Notes: generated by a model from the letters alone, not told the origin. A DNA stretch of 64,000 bases from RYN-230 sp036497945 (GCA_036497945.1 DASXIN010000150.1:1-64000), one strand, 5' to 3'; counted from the stretch's first letter, positions 42,241-51,762 are shown. Made by a program: numbers and translations.

Positions 42241-45200
42241 CGGAGGTGCTGCGCCGACCGGTGTGACCGGAGCGGCCGGGAGTGACGCCAGCGCGGCTGC
42301 GCCCGCTGGCCCGGCGGCTGATGCCGATGGCCCGGCGCCGGCCGGTGACGGTACTGCCGCGCCCGCGGGCGACGGTGCGGCCGCGCCCGCCACTGCGCGG
42401 CGCACCCGGCGGCCCCGCCGGGCCGCGACCAGGGCGGCTGGCCCGCCACCGGCTGACATCGACGTGCCGCCGCCGACCGACGCCGGGCCGGCTGGTGCCC
42501 GGTCGGCTGCTGCGGGGCCGGCTGGTGCGGCCGGTGACGTAGCGGCCGCCCAGGGTGGCGGGGAGCCACCGGCTGTCCCGGCGGTGCCCGCCACGCCGAC
42601 GGCCCAGGCGGCCCCGGCGACGCTCGCGGGAGGCGTGCCGCAGGCCACCTTCCAGCCGCCGCCGGTCATCTTCCAGCCGCCGGCGGCCGGCGAGCCCGCC
42701 GACCGTGGCCGGGTCCTGGACGACTCCGGCAGCCCGGACGACGGCCCAGACGAGCCGGGCCGGGACGCAGGTGAGGGGTCTTCCCGCAAGCGCCGTCGCC
42801 GCGGCGGCCGCACCCGGGGCCACGACGGAGACGGCGAGGTGGCGAGCGAGGACACCGCCGGCCTCCAGGCGCCGGACGCGGAGGCCAGCGAGCCGCCGGC
42901 CCGGGCCGGCGCAGGCGGTGGCCGGCGTGGCCGGGCCGCCGAAGGCAAGCAGGCTGAGGCCAAGAAGAGCGACGGCGCGGAGCCGGCCGACGGCGGGCCG
43001 TCCGACGGCCAGCCGGATGCCGATGACTCGGCCGAGGACGCGGAGGACGGCGCCGAGGGCACCGGCAGCCGGCGCCGTCGGCGGCGGCGCCGCCGGGGCA
43101 CAGGCGCCGACGGCGACCAGTTGGGCGCCGACGACCCGCCGAACACCGTGGTGCACGTCCGGGTCCCGCGCCCGCAGGTGGCCGACGAGCCCGTCTCGTC
43201 CAATGACGTCAAGTCCGTGCGCGGGTCGACCCGGCTGGAGGCGAAGCGGCAGCGCAGGCGCGAAGGCCGGGAGTCCGGCCGGCGCCGTCCGCCAGTCATC
43301 ACCGAGTCGGAGTTCCTGGCCCGGCGCGAGTCGGTGGACCGGGTCATGGTCGTCCGACAGCAGCACGACCGGACCCAGATCGCTGTCCTCGAGGACCAGG
43401 TGCTCGTCGAGCACTACGTGGACAAGGCCACCCACCAGTCCCTGGTCGGCAACGTCTACCTGGGCAAGGTGCAGAACGTGCTGCCGTCCATGGAGGCGGC
43501 CTTCGTGGACGTGGGCAAGGGCCGGAACGCGGTCCTGTATGCGGGCGAAGTCAACTTCGACGCGAGCGGGCTGGAAGGCGAGTCCAAGCGCATCGAGTCC
43601 GCGTTGAAGTCCGGCCAGTCCGTGCTGGTGCAGGTGACCAAGGATCCGGTTGGGCACAAGGGTGCCCGGCTGACCAGCCAGGTGAGCCTGCCCGGCCGGT
43701 ACCTGGTGTACGTGCCGGGTGGCTCGATGATGGGCATCAGCCGCAAGCTGCCGGACAAGGAGCGGTCCCGGCTGAAGCAGATCCTCAAGTCGGTCATGCC
43801 GGATGGCGCTGGGGTAATCGTGCGGACCGCCGCCGAGGGGGCGACCGAGGAGGAACTCTCCCGGGACGTCGCGCGGCTCTCCGCGCAGTGGACGGCCATC
43901 GAGCAGAAGTCGAAGACCGCGAACGCGCCGGAACTGCTGTATAGCGAGCCCGATCTGACCATCCGGGTGGTGCGGGACATCTTCAACGAGGACTTCGCCT
44001 CGCTGGTCGTGGCGGGCGACGAGGGCTGGGACCTGGTCCAGGAGTACGTCCAGTACGTCGCCCCGCACCTGGCCGACCGGCTCACCCACTGGTCCGGGGA
44101 CCAGGACGTCTTCGCCCACTACCGGATCGACGAGCAGCTGGCCAAGGCCCTGGAACGCAAGGTGTGGCTCCCTAGCGGCGGCTCGCTTGTTATCGATAAC
44201 ACCGAGGCCATGACGGTGGTCGATGTCAACACCGGGAAGTTCACCGGGCAGGGCGGCAACCTCGAAGAGACGGTGACCAGGAACAACCTGGAGGCTGCCG
44301 AAGAGATCGTCCGCCAGCTCAGGCTGCGCGACGTCGGCGGCATCATCGTGATCGACTTCATCGACATGGTGCTGGAGAGCAACCGCGAGCTGGTGCTGCG
44401 CCGCCTGCTGGAGTGCCTGGCCCGGGACCGGACCAAGCACCAGGTGGCCGAGGTGACCTCGCTGGGCCTGGTGCAGATGACCCGCAAGCGGGTCGGGTCC
44501 GGGCTGCTCGAAGCGTTCTCCGAGCCGTGCGAGTGCTGCAACGGGCGGGGCCGCATCATCTCGCTCGACCTGACCGAGGCCGGCGGCAGCGGGCATCGCG
44601 GCCGATCGGGCGATGAGGGCCGGCACGCAGGTGGTGGCCGGGCCGACCGGAACGGCCAGTCGGACCGCGGTGGACGTCAGGACAAGAACAGCCGCCGGGA
44701 CCGCAACGGGCAGCAAGACCGCGGCCAGCCGGAGCCGAACGGCCGGGGCGCGGACCGGGACACCGGTGCCGCCGCCCAGTCGGGCGACGCGGAGCCGGCT
44801 GGCTCCGGCCCGGCGGCCGAGGAGCAGGGTGGCAGCAAGCACGGTGGCCGCCGTCGCCGCCGGTCCGGTGGCGACTCGACCAAATCGGGCAGCGGCCAGT
44901 CCGGCACCGCAGTGCTGGAGCAGCCGGTCCCGGAGCAGCCGGTGCTGGAGCAGCCGGTGCTGGACGACCCCACGATGGGGGATCCCGTGCCTGGCGAGAC
45001 CGTGCCTGGCGAGACCGTGCCGGACCCGGCGGCGGCCGCCGCGCCGGATGCTACGCCGGCCGACACAGGCGCCGACATGGCAGCTGGCTCGGTGATGGAG
45101 CCCGCCCCCGGTCCGGCGCCGGAACCAGGTGCGGAGGCTGTCCCGGCGGTGGACCCGGTTGGGGATATCGGGGATATCGCCTCGGCCCCGGAACCGTCCC

Positions 45201-45397
45201 CGGTGCTGCACACTGTCCCGGATCCGGAGCCAGCCCCGGTTGCTGATGCGGTCCCGGACGTGGCGTGGCCACCAGCGGCCGAGCCGGCACCGGCCAACGA
45301 GCCGGCACCGGCCTACGAGCCGACACCGGCGGCTGAGGCGGCACCGGCCGCCGAGGCCGAACCAGGCGCGCAGGAGCCCGGCTCGCACTGGCCGTAA
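42185..45397 (+). CDS. rne: ribonuclease E/G family endoribonuclease
   Basis: A 1070-residue RNase E/G. The catalytic core spans about 370-810: an S1 domain (NVYLGKVQNVLPSMEAAFVD), the 5'-sensor/RNase H-like region, the metal site DVNTGKFTGQ (Asp680), IIVIDFIDM and the zinc link CECC (782-785). Both flanks are long and disordered: an acidic/Arg-rich N-terminal arm with RRRRRRR-like clusters, and a Pro/Glu-rich C-terminal arm with EQPV repeats. Such arms are typical of actinobacterial RNase E and act as scaffolds for degradosome partners. It cuts mRNA and precursor rRNA. It precedes rplU-rpmA. Confidence 0.94.
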   Translation: MLETELNDQEPTAGRSAGDGGAAPTGVTGAAGSDASAAAPAGPAADADGPAPAGDGTAAPAGDGAAAPATARRTRRPRRAATRAAGPPPADIDVPPPTDAGPAGARSAAAGPAGAAGDVAAAQGGGEPPAVPAVPATPTAQAAPATLAGGVPQATFQPPPVIFQPPAAGEPADRGRVLDDSGSPDDGPDEPGRDAGEGSSRKRRRRGGRTRGHDGDGEVASEDTAGLQAPDAEASEPPARAGAGGGRRGRAAEGKQAEAKKSDGAEPADGGPSDGQPDADDSAEDAEDGAEGTGSRRRRRRRRRGTGADGDQLGADDPPNTVVHVRVPRPQVADEPVSSNDVKSVRGSTRLEAKRQRRREGRESGRRRPPVITESEFLARRESVDRVMVVRQQHDRTQIAVLEDQVLVEHYVDKATHQSLVGNVYLGKVQNVLPSMEAAFVDVGKGRNAVLYAGEVNFDASGLEGESKRIESALKSGQSVLVQVTKDPVGHKGARLTSQVSLPGRYLVYVPGGSMMGISRKLPDKERSRLKQILKSVMPDGAGVIVRTAAEGATEEELSRDVARLSAQWTAIEQKSKTANAPELLYSEPDLTIRVVRDIFNEDFASLVVAGDEGWDLVQEYVQYVAPHLADRLTHWSGDQDVFAHYRIDEQLAKALERKVWLPSGGSLVIDNTEAMTVVDVNTGKFTGQGGNLEETVTRNNLEAAEEIVRQLRLRDVGGIIVIDFIDMVLESNRELVLRRLLECLARDRTKHQVAEVTSLGLVQMTRKRVGSGLLEAFSEPCECCNGRGRIISLDLTEAGGSGHRGRSGDEGRHAGGGRADRNGQSDRGGRQDKNSRRDRNGQQDRGQPEPNGRGADRDTGAAAQSGDAEPAGSGPAAEEQGGSKHGGRRRRRSGGDSTKSGSGQSGTAVLEQPVPEQPVLEQPVLDDPTMGDPVPGETVPGETVPDPAAAAAPDATPADTGADMAAGSVMEPAPGPAPEPGAEAVPAVDPVGDIGDIASAPEPSPVLHTVPDPEPAPVADAVPDVAWPPAAEPAPANEPAPAYEPTPAAEAAPAAEAEPGAQEPGSHWP

Positions 45398-45630
45398 CCC
45401 CCGTCCGGGGCGGGCAGCGGCGGGCGAGGCGCCGTGTCTGTCTGATAGCCTGAGTGGTCGGCGCACAGAACGGATCCGGGGCGGTCAAGCCCAGGGTGAC
45501 GTGTGCAACGCAGGCAGGCCCCCTCGTCATGCTCCCGCTGCCGCGGGTGCTGCCGGTGGGCCCGCGGCAGGCATAACCCGAACAGGCGCGGTCTCCGGCC
45601 GTGCCGCCTGAGGTAGAGAGCGAGTTCTCG

Positions 45631-45969
45631 GTGTACGCGATCGTGCGCTGCGGTGGCAGGCAGGAGAAGGCGGCGGTAGACGACGTGCTCACCGTCGACA
45701 CGCTGGCCGGTGAGGTCGGCTCGAGCGTTACCCTGCCGGCCCTGCTGGTGGTCGATGACGGCAAGGTCATCAGCAACCCGGCCGAACTCGGCCGCTACCG
45801 GGTCACCGCGGAGATCCTTGGCCCGGTGGCCGGCCCCAAGATCAACATGATCCACTACCGGAACAAGACGGGCTACCGGCGCCGTCTTGGTCACCGGCAG
45901 CACTATACCCAGCTGAAGATCACCGGCATCAGCACCGCGAAGGCCGGGGCCGGGAAGAAGAGGGACTGA
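45631..45969 (+). CDS. rplU: 50S ribosomal protein L21
   Basis: A 112-residue L21: MYAIVRCGGRQEKAAVDD at the start, then GPKINMIHYRNKTGYRRRLG and HRQHYTQLKI, the standard rRNA-binding end. The frame opens at GTG 45601, but GTG 45631 gives the conserved YAIVRxGG N-terminus; a 10-residue extension cannot be excluded. It is followed by rpmA after one base. Confidence 0.94.
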   Translation: MYAIVRCGGRQEKAAVDDVLTVDTLAGEVGSSVTLPALLVVDDGKVISNPAELGRYRVTAEILGPVAGPKINMIHYRNKTGYRRRLGHRQHYTQLKITGISTAKAGAGKKRD

Positions 45970-45970
45970 C

Positions 45971-46255
45971 GTGGCACACAAGAAGGGCGCATCGTCCAGC
46001 CGGAACGGCCGTGACTCCTCGGCCCAGCGGCTCGGCGTCAAGCGCTTCGGCGGGCAGCGGGTCAGCGCGGGCGAGATCATCGTGCGCCAGCGCGGCACCC
46101 ACTTCCACCCCGGGCCAGGTGTCGGGCGGGGCAGCGATGACACGCTGTTCGCACTGGTCAGCGGTACCGTTGAGTTCGGCAACGTGCGGCGCCGCCGCGC
46201 AATCAGCATCGTCGCGGGGCCGGGGCCCCGGGACGTGGCGCCGGCGGCTCAGTAG
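45971..46255 (+). CDS. rpmA: 50S ribosomal protein L27
   Basis: A 94-residue L27 beginning AHKKGASSSRNGRDS, the N-terminal arm that reaches the peptidyl transferase centre, then RFGGQRVSAGEIIVRQRGT and FHPGPGVGRGSDDTLFAL. No N-terminal cleavage extension is present, unlike in Firmicutes. The GTG start lies one base after the rplU stop. Confidence 0.96.
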   Translation: MAHKKGASSSRNGRDSSAQRLGVKRFGGQRVSAGEIIVRQRGTHFHPGPGVGRGSDDTLFALVSGTVEFGNVRRRRAISIVAGPGPRDVAPAAQ

Positions 46256-46322
46256 GCCGCCGGGGCAGCGACCTAGCCAGCCGGCCGGGATTCGCTGCCA
46301 ATGAGCTTCCAGCAGACACTGG

Positions 46323-46352
46323 CAGGGGCGGACCTGGCACGGTCCGCCCCTG
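46323..46352. terminator. strong hairpin between rpmA and obgE
   Basis: CAGGGGCGGACC-TGGCAC-GGTCCGCCCCTG is a perfect 12-bp stem with a 6-base loop. There is no U-run, which is usual for actinobacterial terminators. It probably ends or attenuates the rplU-rpmA transcript 31 bases before obgE. Confidence 0.65.
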
Positions 46353-46382
46353 ACGCGTGTCAGAGCCCAGCGAAGGAGGGCC

Positions 46383-47759
46383 ATGGCGGAGTTCGCGGAC
46401 CGGGCACTCCTGCGGGCCAAGGCAGGCAACGGCGGGCACGGCTGTGCCTCGGTGCACCGGGAGAAGTTCAAGCCGCTGGGCGGCCCGGACGGCGGTAACG
46501 GCGGGCGTGGCGGCGACGTCATCCTGGAAGTCCATCCCAGCATGGCCACCCTGCTCGACTTCCACCGGCGGCCGGTCCGCCAGGCCACCAACGGCAAGCA
46601 GGGCTCCGGGTCGAACCGGAACGGGGCGGCCGGCGGGGACCTGCTCATCCGGGTCCCGGACGGCACCGTGGTCAAGACCGAGGACGGCGAGGTGCTGGCC
46701 GACCTGGTGGGCAGCGGGACCAGGTACGTCGCCGCCCAGGGCGGCCGCGGCGGGCTGGGCAACGCGGCGCTCGCCTCGGCCCGGCGCAAGGCCCCCGGCT
46801 TCGCGCTGCGCGGCGAGCCCGGTTCGGAGATCTCCCTGGTGCTCGAGCTCAAGACGGTGGCCGACGCCGGGCTGGTGGGTTTCCCCAACGCCGGCAAGTC
46901 CTCGCTGATCGGCGCGCTGTCCGCGGCCAAGCCCAAGGTGGGCGACTACCCGTTCACCACGCTCACCCCGCACCTGGGCATGGTCGAGGCGGGGGACATC
47001 CAGTTCGTGGTGGCCGACGTGCCCGGCCTGATCCCCGGGGCCAGCCAGGGCAAGGGGCTGGGCCTGGACTTCCTCCGGCACGTGGAGCGGTGCGCCGTGC
47101 TGGTGCACGTACTCGACTGTGCCGCGCCGGCCCTGGACCCGGATCGTGACCCGGTGGCCGACTTCGAGGTGATCGAGGCGGAACTCGCGGCCTACCAGGA
47201 CGACACCGGCGCCGACCTGAGCGACCGGCCGCGGATCATCGTGCTGAACAAGGTGGACGTGCCGGCCGCCCGGGAGATCGCCGGCCAGGCCCGGCAGACG
47301 TTCACCGACCGGGGGCTGGCCGTGTATGAGGTCTCCGCGGCCACCCGGGAGGGCGTCCGCGAACTGGCCTTCGCGCTGGCCGCGGTGGTGGCCGAGGTCC
47401 GCGCGGCGGCCCTGCCGGCCGAGCCCAGCCGGGTGGTGATCCGGCCGCGGCCGGCCAGTGGCCCGGACTTCCACGTCGAGCGGACCGGGGAGAACACCTT
47501 CCTGGTCCGGGGCGACAAGCCGTGGCGCTGGGTGCTGCAGACCGACTTCTCCAACGACGAGGCCGTCGGCTACCTGGCCGACCGGCTGGCCAAACTCGGC
47601 GTGGAGGAAGCCCTGGCCGAGGCGGGCGCCGACGACGGGGCCGAGGTGCTGATCGGCAACGGCGACGACGCGGTCGTCTTCGACTGGGCCCCGGACGTGA
47701 CGGCCGGCCGCCGGCCCGGCCACGGCCCCCGCGGCACCGACCGGAGACTATCCCCATGA
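46383..47759 (+). CDS. obgE: GTPase ObgE/CgtA
   Basis: A 458-residue Obg GTPase. The glycine-rich Obg fold comes first (FADRALLRAKAGNGGHG, GGNGGRGGDVILEV), then the G domain with G1 GFPNAGKSS, switch region FTTLTPHLGMV, G3 ADVPGL and G4 NKVD, and the C-terminal OCT domain (RPRPASGPDFHVERTGENTF). It binds the 50S subunit and couples ribosome assembly to nucleotide state and development. ATG 46383 follows GAAGGAGGGCC. Confidence 0.96.
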   Translation: MAEFADRALLRAKAGNGGHGCASVHREKFKPLGGPDGGNGGRGGDVILEVHPSMATLLDFHRRPVRQATNGKQGSGSNRNGAAGGDLLIRVPDGTVVKTEDGEVLADLVGSGTRYVAAQGGRGGLGNAALASARRKAPGFALRGEPGSEISLVLELKTVADAGLVGFPNAGKSSLIGALSAAKPKVGDYPFTTLTPHLGMVEAGDIQFVVADVPGLIPGASQGKGLGLDFLRHVERCAVLVHVLDCAAPALDPDRDPVADFEVIEAELAAYQDDTGADLSDRPRIIVLNKVDVPAAREIAGQARQTFTDRGLAVYEVSAATREGVRELAFALAAVVAEVRAAALPAEPSRVVIRPRPASGPDFHVERTGENTFLVRGDKPWRWVLQTDFSNDEAVGYLADRLAKLGVEEALAEAGADDGAEVLIGNGDDAVVFDWAPDVTAGRRPGHGPRGTDRRLSP

Positions 47760-47790
47760 CCCCACCAGCCCCACCGGCGCCGCCGCCTGG

Positions 47791-47842
47791 TGTTGATGTT
47801 GAGATTGCTCCCCCCATAGGGGGACTAGTCTCAACATCAACA
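47791..47842. other. long AT-rich inverted repeat between obgE and proB
   Basis: Arms TGTTGATGTTGAGA (47791-47804) and TCTCAACATCAACA (47829-47842) are a perfect 14-bp inverted repeat. They enclose a second stem, CCCCC-CATA-GGGGG. The arms are strikingly AT-rich for this genome and contain a doubled TGTTGA. It could be an operator, a terminator for obgE or an RNA leader element for proB. Confidence 0.7.
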
Positions 47843-47889
47843 ACGGACCCTCAGCGGCGTCCCGAGCCAGTGGTGCTGGTGCGGCAGAT

Positions 47890-49068
47890 GTGACTGCTGT
47901 GAACGGAGACGGTGCCGCGAAGCGGCTTGATATCGCGGCGGCTACGCGGGTCGTGGTCAAGGTCGGGTCGTCGTCGCTGACGACCGCCGAGGGCGGCATC
48001 GACGAGCACCGGATCGCTGCCCTCACCGACGCACTCGCCAAGCGGGCCAACGGCAGCCAGCAGGTCGTGCTGGTTTCTTCGGGCGCCATCGCGGCCGGGC
48101 TAACCCCGCTCGGGCTAGCCCGCAGGCCGCGGGACCTGGCCACCCAGCAGGCCGCGGCCAGTGTCGGCCAAGGTCTGCTGGTGGCGACCTACAGCGCCGC
48201 GTTCGAGCGGCATGGGGTGCGCACCGGGCAGGTGCTGCTCAGCGCCGACGACCTGATGCGCCGCGGCCACTACCGGAACGCCCAGCGGACGCTCAGCCGC
48301 CTGCTGGAACTCGGCGTGCTGCCGATCGTCAACGAGAACGACACGGTGGCCACCGACGAGATCCGGTTCGGCGACAACGACCGGCTGGCCGCGCTGGTCG
48401 CGCACGTGGTCCGGGCGGGCGCGCTGATCCTGCTGTCCGACGTGGACGCGCTGTACGACACCGACCCGCGGCGGCCGGGCGCCCGGCGGATCCCCGAGGT
48501 GCGCAGCCGGGCCGACCTGGCCGGGGTCACCCTGGGCAAGGCCAACGCGAGCGGCACGATCGCGGTGGGCACCGGCGGGATGGTGACCAAGGTGGACGCG
48601 GCCATGATCGCTACCGAGGCGGGCATCCCGACCGTGGTGGCCGCGGCCGCGGCCGCCCCGGCGGCACTGGCCGGGCAGCCGGTCGGCACCTACTTCGTCG
48701 CGCCGCCGGGGCGGCGGCCGGGGGCCCGGCAGCTCTGGCTGGCCCACGCGGCGGTCGGCCGGGGCAGGCTGCTGCTGGACGACGGCGCGGCGGCGGCCAT
48801 CAGTTCGGGCCGCGCGTCGCTGCTGCCGGCCGGGATCACCGGCGTCGAAGGCGGCTTCGACGCCGGCGACCCGGTTGACCTCTGTGATCCGGAGGGCCAG
48901 GTCATCGCCCGGGGGCTGGTCAACTACGACGCAGCCGAGATCCCCGCCATGATGGGCCGGTCAACCCGCGACCTGGCCGCGCAGTGCGGGCCGGAGTACG
49001 AGCGCGAGATCGTGCACCGGGACGATCTGGTGCTGCTGGCCAGCACCCCTCGCCACGGCAGAGGCTGA
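47890..49068 (+). CDS. proB: glutamate 5-kinase
   Basis: A 392-residue amino-acid kinase with a C-terminal PUA domain. Signatures are RVVVKVGSSSLTT, VSSGAIAAGL, LPIVNENDTVATDEIRFGDN and GTGGMVTKVDAA. It phosphorylates glutamate in the first step of proline synthesis and is normally inhibited by proline. GTG 47890 follows the inverted repeat. The usual partner proA does not follow; the M48 gene does. Confidence 0.95.
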   Translation: MTAVNGDGAAKRLDIAAATRVVVKVGSSSLTTAEGGIDEHRIAALTDALAKRANGSQQVVLVSSGAIAAGLTPLGLARRPRDLATQQAAASVGQGLLVATYSAAFERHGVRTGQVLLSADDLMRRGHYRNAQRTLSRLLELGVLPIVNENDTVATDEIRFGDNDRLAALVAHVVRAGALILLSDVDALYDTDPRRPGARRIPEVRSRADLAGVTLGKANASGTIAVGTGGMVTKVDAAMIATEAGIPTVVAAAAAAPAALAGQPVGTYFVAPPGRRPGARQLWLAHAAVGRGRLLLDDGAAAAISSGRASLLPAGITGVEGGFDAGDPVDLCDPEGQVIARGLVNYDAAEIPAMMGRSTRDLAAQCGPEYEREIVHRDDLVLLASTPRHGRG

Positions 49069-49118
49069 CCGGCCAGCACCCGTCCTGCGACGGCCCGGCC
49101 GGCCAGCAACCACGCGGC

Positions 49119-50156
49119 TCAGTTGTCCGCGCCACCGCCACCACCGCCGCGCCGGCCGAAGATGCCCTCGAACAGCCGCTCCCCGGCGCCCGCCGCGGTC
49201 TCGGCGGCCGACTTGACCAGGCCGAGGAACGGGTCTTCCGACCGGTTCCAGGACTCCTGGTAGGACCTGGCCGCGGCCAGGAACTCGTCGCCGATCTTGG
49301 TCTGGCCGTCCTCCTCGCGGCGCGGGTAGTTGCCCGCCAGGATGTCCTCATAGGCGCCCTCGGCCACCCAGCGGTCCAGTTCGGCGAACCGGATCACCGC
49401 GAACGGGTGCGTGGTGCCCTGCATCTGGAGCAGCTTGAGCAGGCCCTCCCGGACATCGGGCACCGCGTCGTACTCCTTGGCCTGCTGCAGGAACGCGTCC
49501 GGGCTCAGCTCGGAGATCCGCGACCCGCCGGCCACCTTCATCAGCGCCCGCCGCGCCGCGGCCGGGTCCTGGCTGGCCAGCACGCCGGCCCGGTCGCAGG
49601 ACAGCTCGGACTTGCGGTACCACTCCTCCAGCCCGGCGATGATCACCCGCAGGCCGATGTAGCCGATGGCGAACCAGGCCAGCCGGGTGGCCAGCCGGGT
49701 CAGGTGGTACAGCATGGTCCGGTAGATGGCGTGCCCGGACAGCACGTGGCCGAGCTCGTGCCCGATCACGTACCGGTGCTCCTCGGCGTCGAGCAGGTTC
49801 AGCAGCCCGGTCGTGATCACGATGAACGGCTTGTCCGAGCCGAGCGTCATCGCGTTCGGCATCGGGTCCTGCTGGATGTACAGCTCGGGCACCTCGGGCA
49901 GGTCCAGGATGGCGGAGCCGTCCAGCAGCAGCTGGTACAGGTCGGGGAACTGCTCGGTGGACGCCCGCACCGAGCTGGCTAGGAACATCAGCCGCAGGCT
50001 CCGGTCGCTGAACAGCGAGGCCAGACGGCGCAGCAGCTGGTCGAAGCCGGTGAGTTTGCGCAAAGCTACCAGCGCCGACCGGTCGGCGGGATGCTCGTAG
50101 GCACGCGAGCTGATCCCGGGGAGGCGGACACGGGCACGATCCGGCACAGAGGTCAT
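49119..50156 (-). CDS. M48 family metalloprotease (HtpX-like)
   Basis: A 345-residue zinc peptidase. The active site is VIGHELGHVLSGH, with the second metal ligand in the later KSELSCDRAG segment. A hydrophobic stretch (TRLAWFAIGYIGLRVIIAGL) between them probably anchors it. The C-terminal 100 residues are a charged helical region ending in a Gly-rich tail. It is inverted relative to proB and nadD. Actinobacterial members of this class are uncharacterised; a membrane-protein quality-control role is inferred from the family. Confidence 0.88.
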   Translation of the reverse strand: MTSVPDRARVRLPGISSRAYEHPADRSALVALRKLTGFDQLLRRLASLFSDRSLRLMFLASSVRASTEQFPDLYQLLLDGSAILDLPEVPELYIQQDPMPNAMTLGSDKPFIVITTGLLNLLDAEEHRYVIGHELGHVLSGHAIYRTMLYHLTRLATRLAWFAIGYIGLRVIIAGLEEWYRKSELSCDRAGVLASQDPAAARRALMKVAGGSRISELSPDAFLQQAKEYDAVPDVREGLLKLLQMQGTTHPFAVIRFAELDRWVAEGAYEDILAGNYPRREEDGQTKIGDEFLAAARSYQESWNRSEDPFLGLVKSAAETAAGAGERLFEGIFGRRGGGGGGADN

Positions 50157-50369
50157 GCAGTCATGTTAGGTCGTGTCCCGAGTAACGGCGGCCGGCCTAA
50201 CCCCACCAATTCCGCGCGCCGGCCGGCGGCTGATCCGTGCTGGACGGGTTTATCCGAACTGGTCACCGGGGTGGGCCGGCGGTGGCCGGCCGGGGGCCGG
50301 CGTTAGGCAGGAAAGGTCTTGGGGTTGGTGTGCGAAGCTGATGAACGCCCTGCAGGCAGGAGAAAGACG

Positions 50370-51677
50370 ATGATGTTCGAGCCTGATGCCGAATCGATGC
50401 CGGTCGAGCAGCGCGCCAAGCTGCAGGAAGAGCGGCTGCGCGCGCTGATCGACCGGCTGCTGGCCGCGGGCGGGCGCCAGGCGCAGCGGCTCCGGGCGGC
50501 GGGGGTGGACCGCGGCGCCGGCGTCGGCCTGGCTGACCTGCCCGGGCTGCCGATGACCGAGAAGCAGGATCTGTGGGCGGCGTACCCGTTCGGCATGCTG
50601 GGTGTGCCGCGGTCCGAAGTGGTCGTCTTCCACGGGTCCAGCGGCACCGGCGGGCGGCCTACGCTGGTCGGCTACACCCGCCGTGACCTGCAGGTATGGG
50701 CGCAGGTTTGCGCCCGCGCGCTGGCTGGGGCCGGGGCGGGCCCGGGCAGCCTGATGCACAACGCCTATGGCTACGGGCTGTTCACCGGCGGCCTGGGGTT
50801 CCACCAGGGGGCGATCGAGCTGGGCGCGGCCGTGGTCCCGGTATCCGGCGGGATGACGCCGCGGCAGGTCACCCTGATCAAGGACCTGCGGCCGGACATC
50901 CTGGCCTGCACGCCGTCCTACGCCATCCGGCTCGGCGAGGCGCTGGCCGAAGCGGGGCTGCGGCCGGGGGCCGGGCTGGCGCTGCGGGCCGGGCTGTTCG
51001 GCGCCGAGCCGTGGACGGCGGCGCTGCGGACCCGGATCGAGGAACTGCTCGGGCTGCGTGCGCTGGACATCTACGGGCTGTCCGAGGTGATCGGGCCGGG
51101 CGTGGCGGCGGAGTGTTTCGAGGCCGCGGACGGGCTGCACGTCAACGAGGACCACTTCCTGGTCGAGGCGGTGGACCCGGTGACGGCTGCGCCGGTGCCG
51201 GAGGGGAGTGCGGGGGAACTGGTGTTCTGCACGCTGACCCGCGAGGCGGGGGCGCTGCTCCGGTACCGGACCGGGGACATCGCCGCGCTGCGCCGGGAGC
51301 CGTGTGCTTGCGGCCGCACGCTGATCAAGATGAGCAAGATCACCGGGCGGCGGGACGACATGCTGGTCATCCGCGGGGTGAACATCTACCCCAGCGAGGT
51401 GGAGCGGGTGCTGCTCTGCGAGGCAGCGCTGAGCCCGGATTACCTGCTGGTGGTGGACGAGCGGGGAGCCGCGCCGGAACTGCTGGCGTTGTGCGAGTAC
51501 CGGGCGGGGTCCGGGCCGGCCCAGGATGCCCTGGCGGCCCGGCTGCGTGAGGTGCTGGGGGTGCGGGTCGGGGTCCGGGTGCTGCCCGCGGGGAAGGTGC
51601 CGCGGACCGAGATGGGTAAGGCGGTCCGGGTGGTCCGCTGGGCGGACGGTGAGCCGCCGGTGCCTGGGCTGGTTTGA
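50370..51677 (+). CDS. PaaK-like adenylate-forming ligase
   Basis: A 435-residue phenylacetate-CoA-ligase-type enzyme. The motifs are FHGSSGTGGRPTLVGYT (the phosphate-binding loop), YGLSEVIGPG, LRYRTGDIAAL and ITGRRDDMLVIRGVNIYPSE, and the C-terminal KAVRVVRW keeps a late Lys. PaaK activates aryl-acids to CoA thioesters, but no other paa genes are near, so the acid is unknown. ATG 50370, after AGGAGAAAGACG, is better than the open GTG at 50319. It lies between the M48 gene and nadD, where this gene is not usual. Confidence 0.85.
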   Translation: MMFEPDAESMPVEQRAKLQEERLRALIDRLLAAGGRQAQRLRAAGVDRGAGVGLADLPGLPMTEKQDLWAAYPFGMLGVPRSEVVVFHGSSGTGGRPTLVGYTRRDLQVWAQVCARALAGAGAGPGSLMHNAYGYGLFTGGLGFHQGAIELGAAVVPVSGGMTPRQVTLIKDLRPDILACTPSYAIRLGEALAEAGLRPGAGLALRAGLFGAEPWTAALRTRIEELLGLRALDIYGLSEVIGPGVAAECFEAADGLHVNEDHFLVEAVDPVTAAPVPEGSAGELVFCTLTREAGALLRYRTGDIAALRREPCACGRTLIKMSKITGRRDDMLVIRGVNIYPSEVERVLLCEAALSPDYLLVVDERGAAPELLALCEYRAGSGPAQDALAARLREVLGVRVGVRVLPAGKVPRTEMGKAVRVVRWADGEPPVPGLV

Positions 51678-51750
51678 TGGGGCTGGCCGGAATGCCGGGG
51701 GCGGGCCGGGCGTTGGGCATGGCCGGCTCGGCGGACCGGTGGGTGCGCAC

Positions 51751-51756
51751 TACAGT
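51751..51756 (+). promoter_or_regulatory. -10 box TACAGT, six bases before nadD ATG
   Basis: TACAGT-CAACAG-ATG places the transcription start at the A of ATG 51763, implying a leaderless nadD mRNA, and it supports this start codon. Confidence 0.5.
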
Positions 51757-51762
51757 CAACAG

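Noticed and set aside
41792..45466. A 1224-codon open frame on the minus strand.
   Set aside because: It is the shadow of rne; no family pattern is visible and the composition is Arg/Gly/Ala-rich, as expected of antisense to a Pro/Glu-rich gene.
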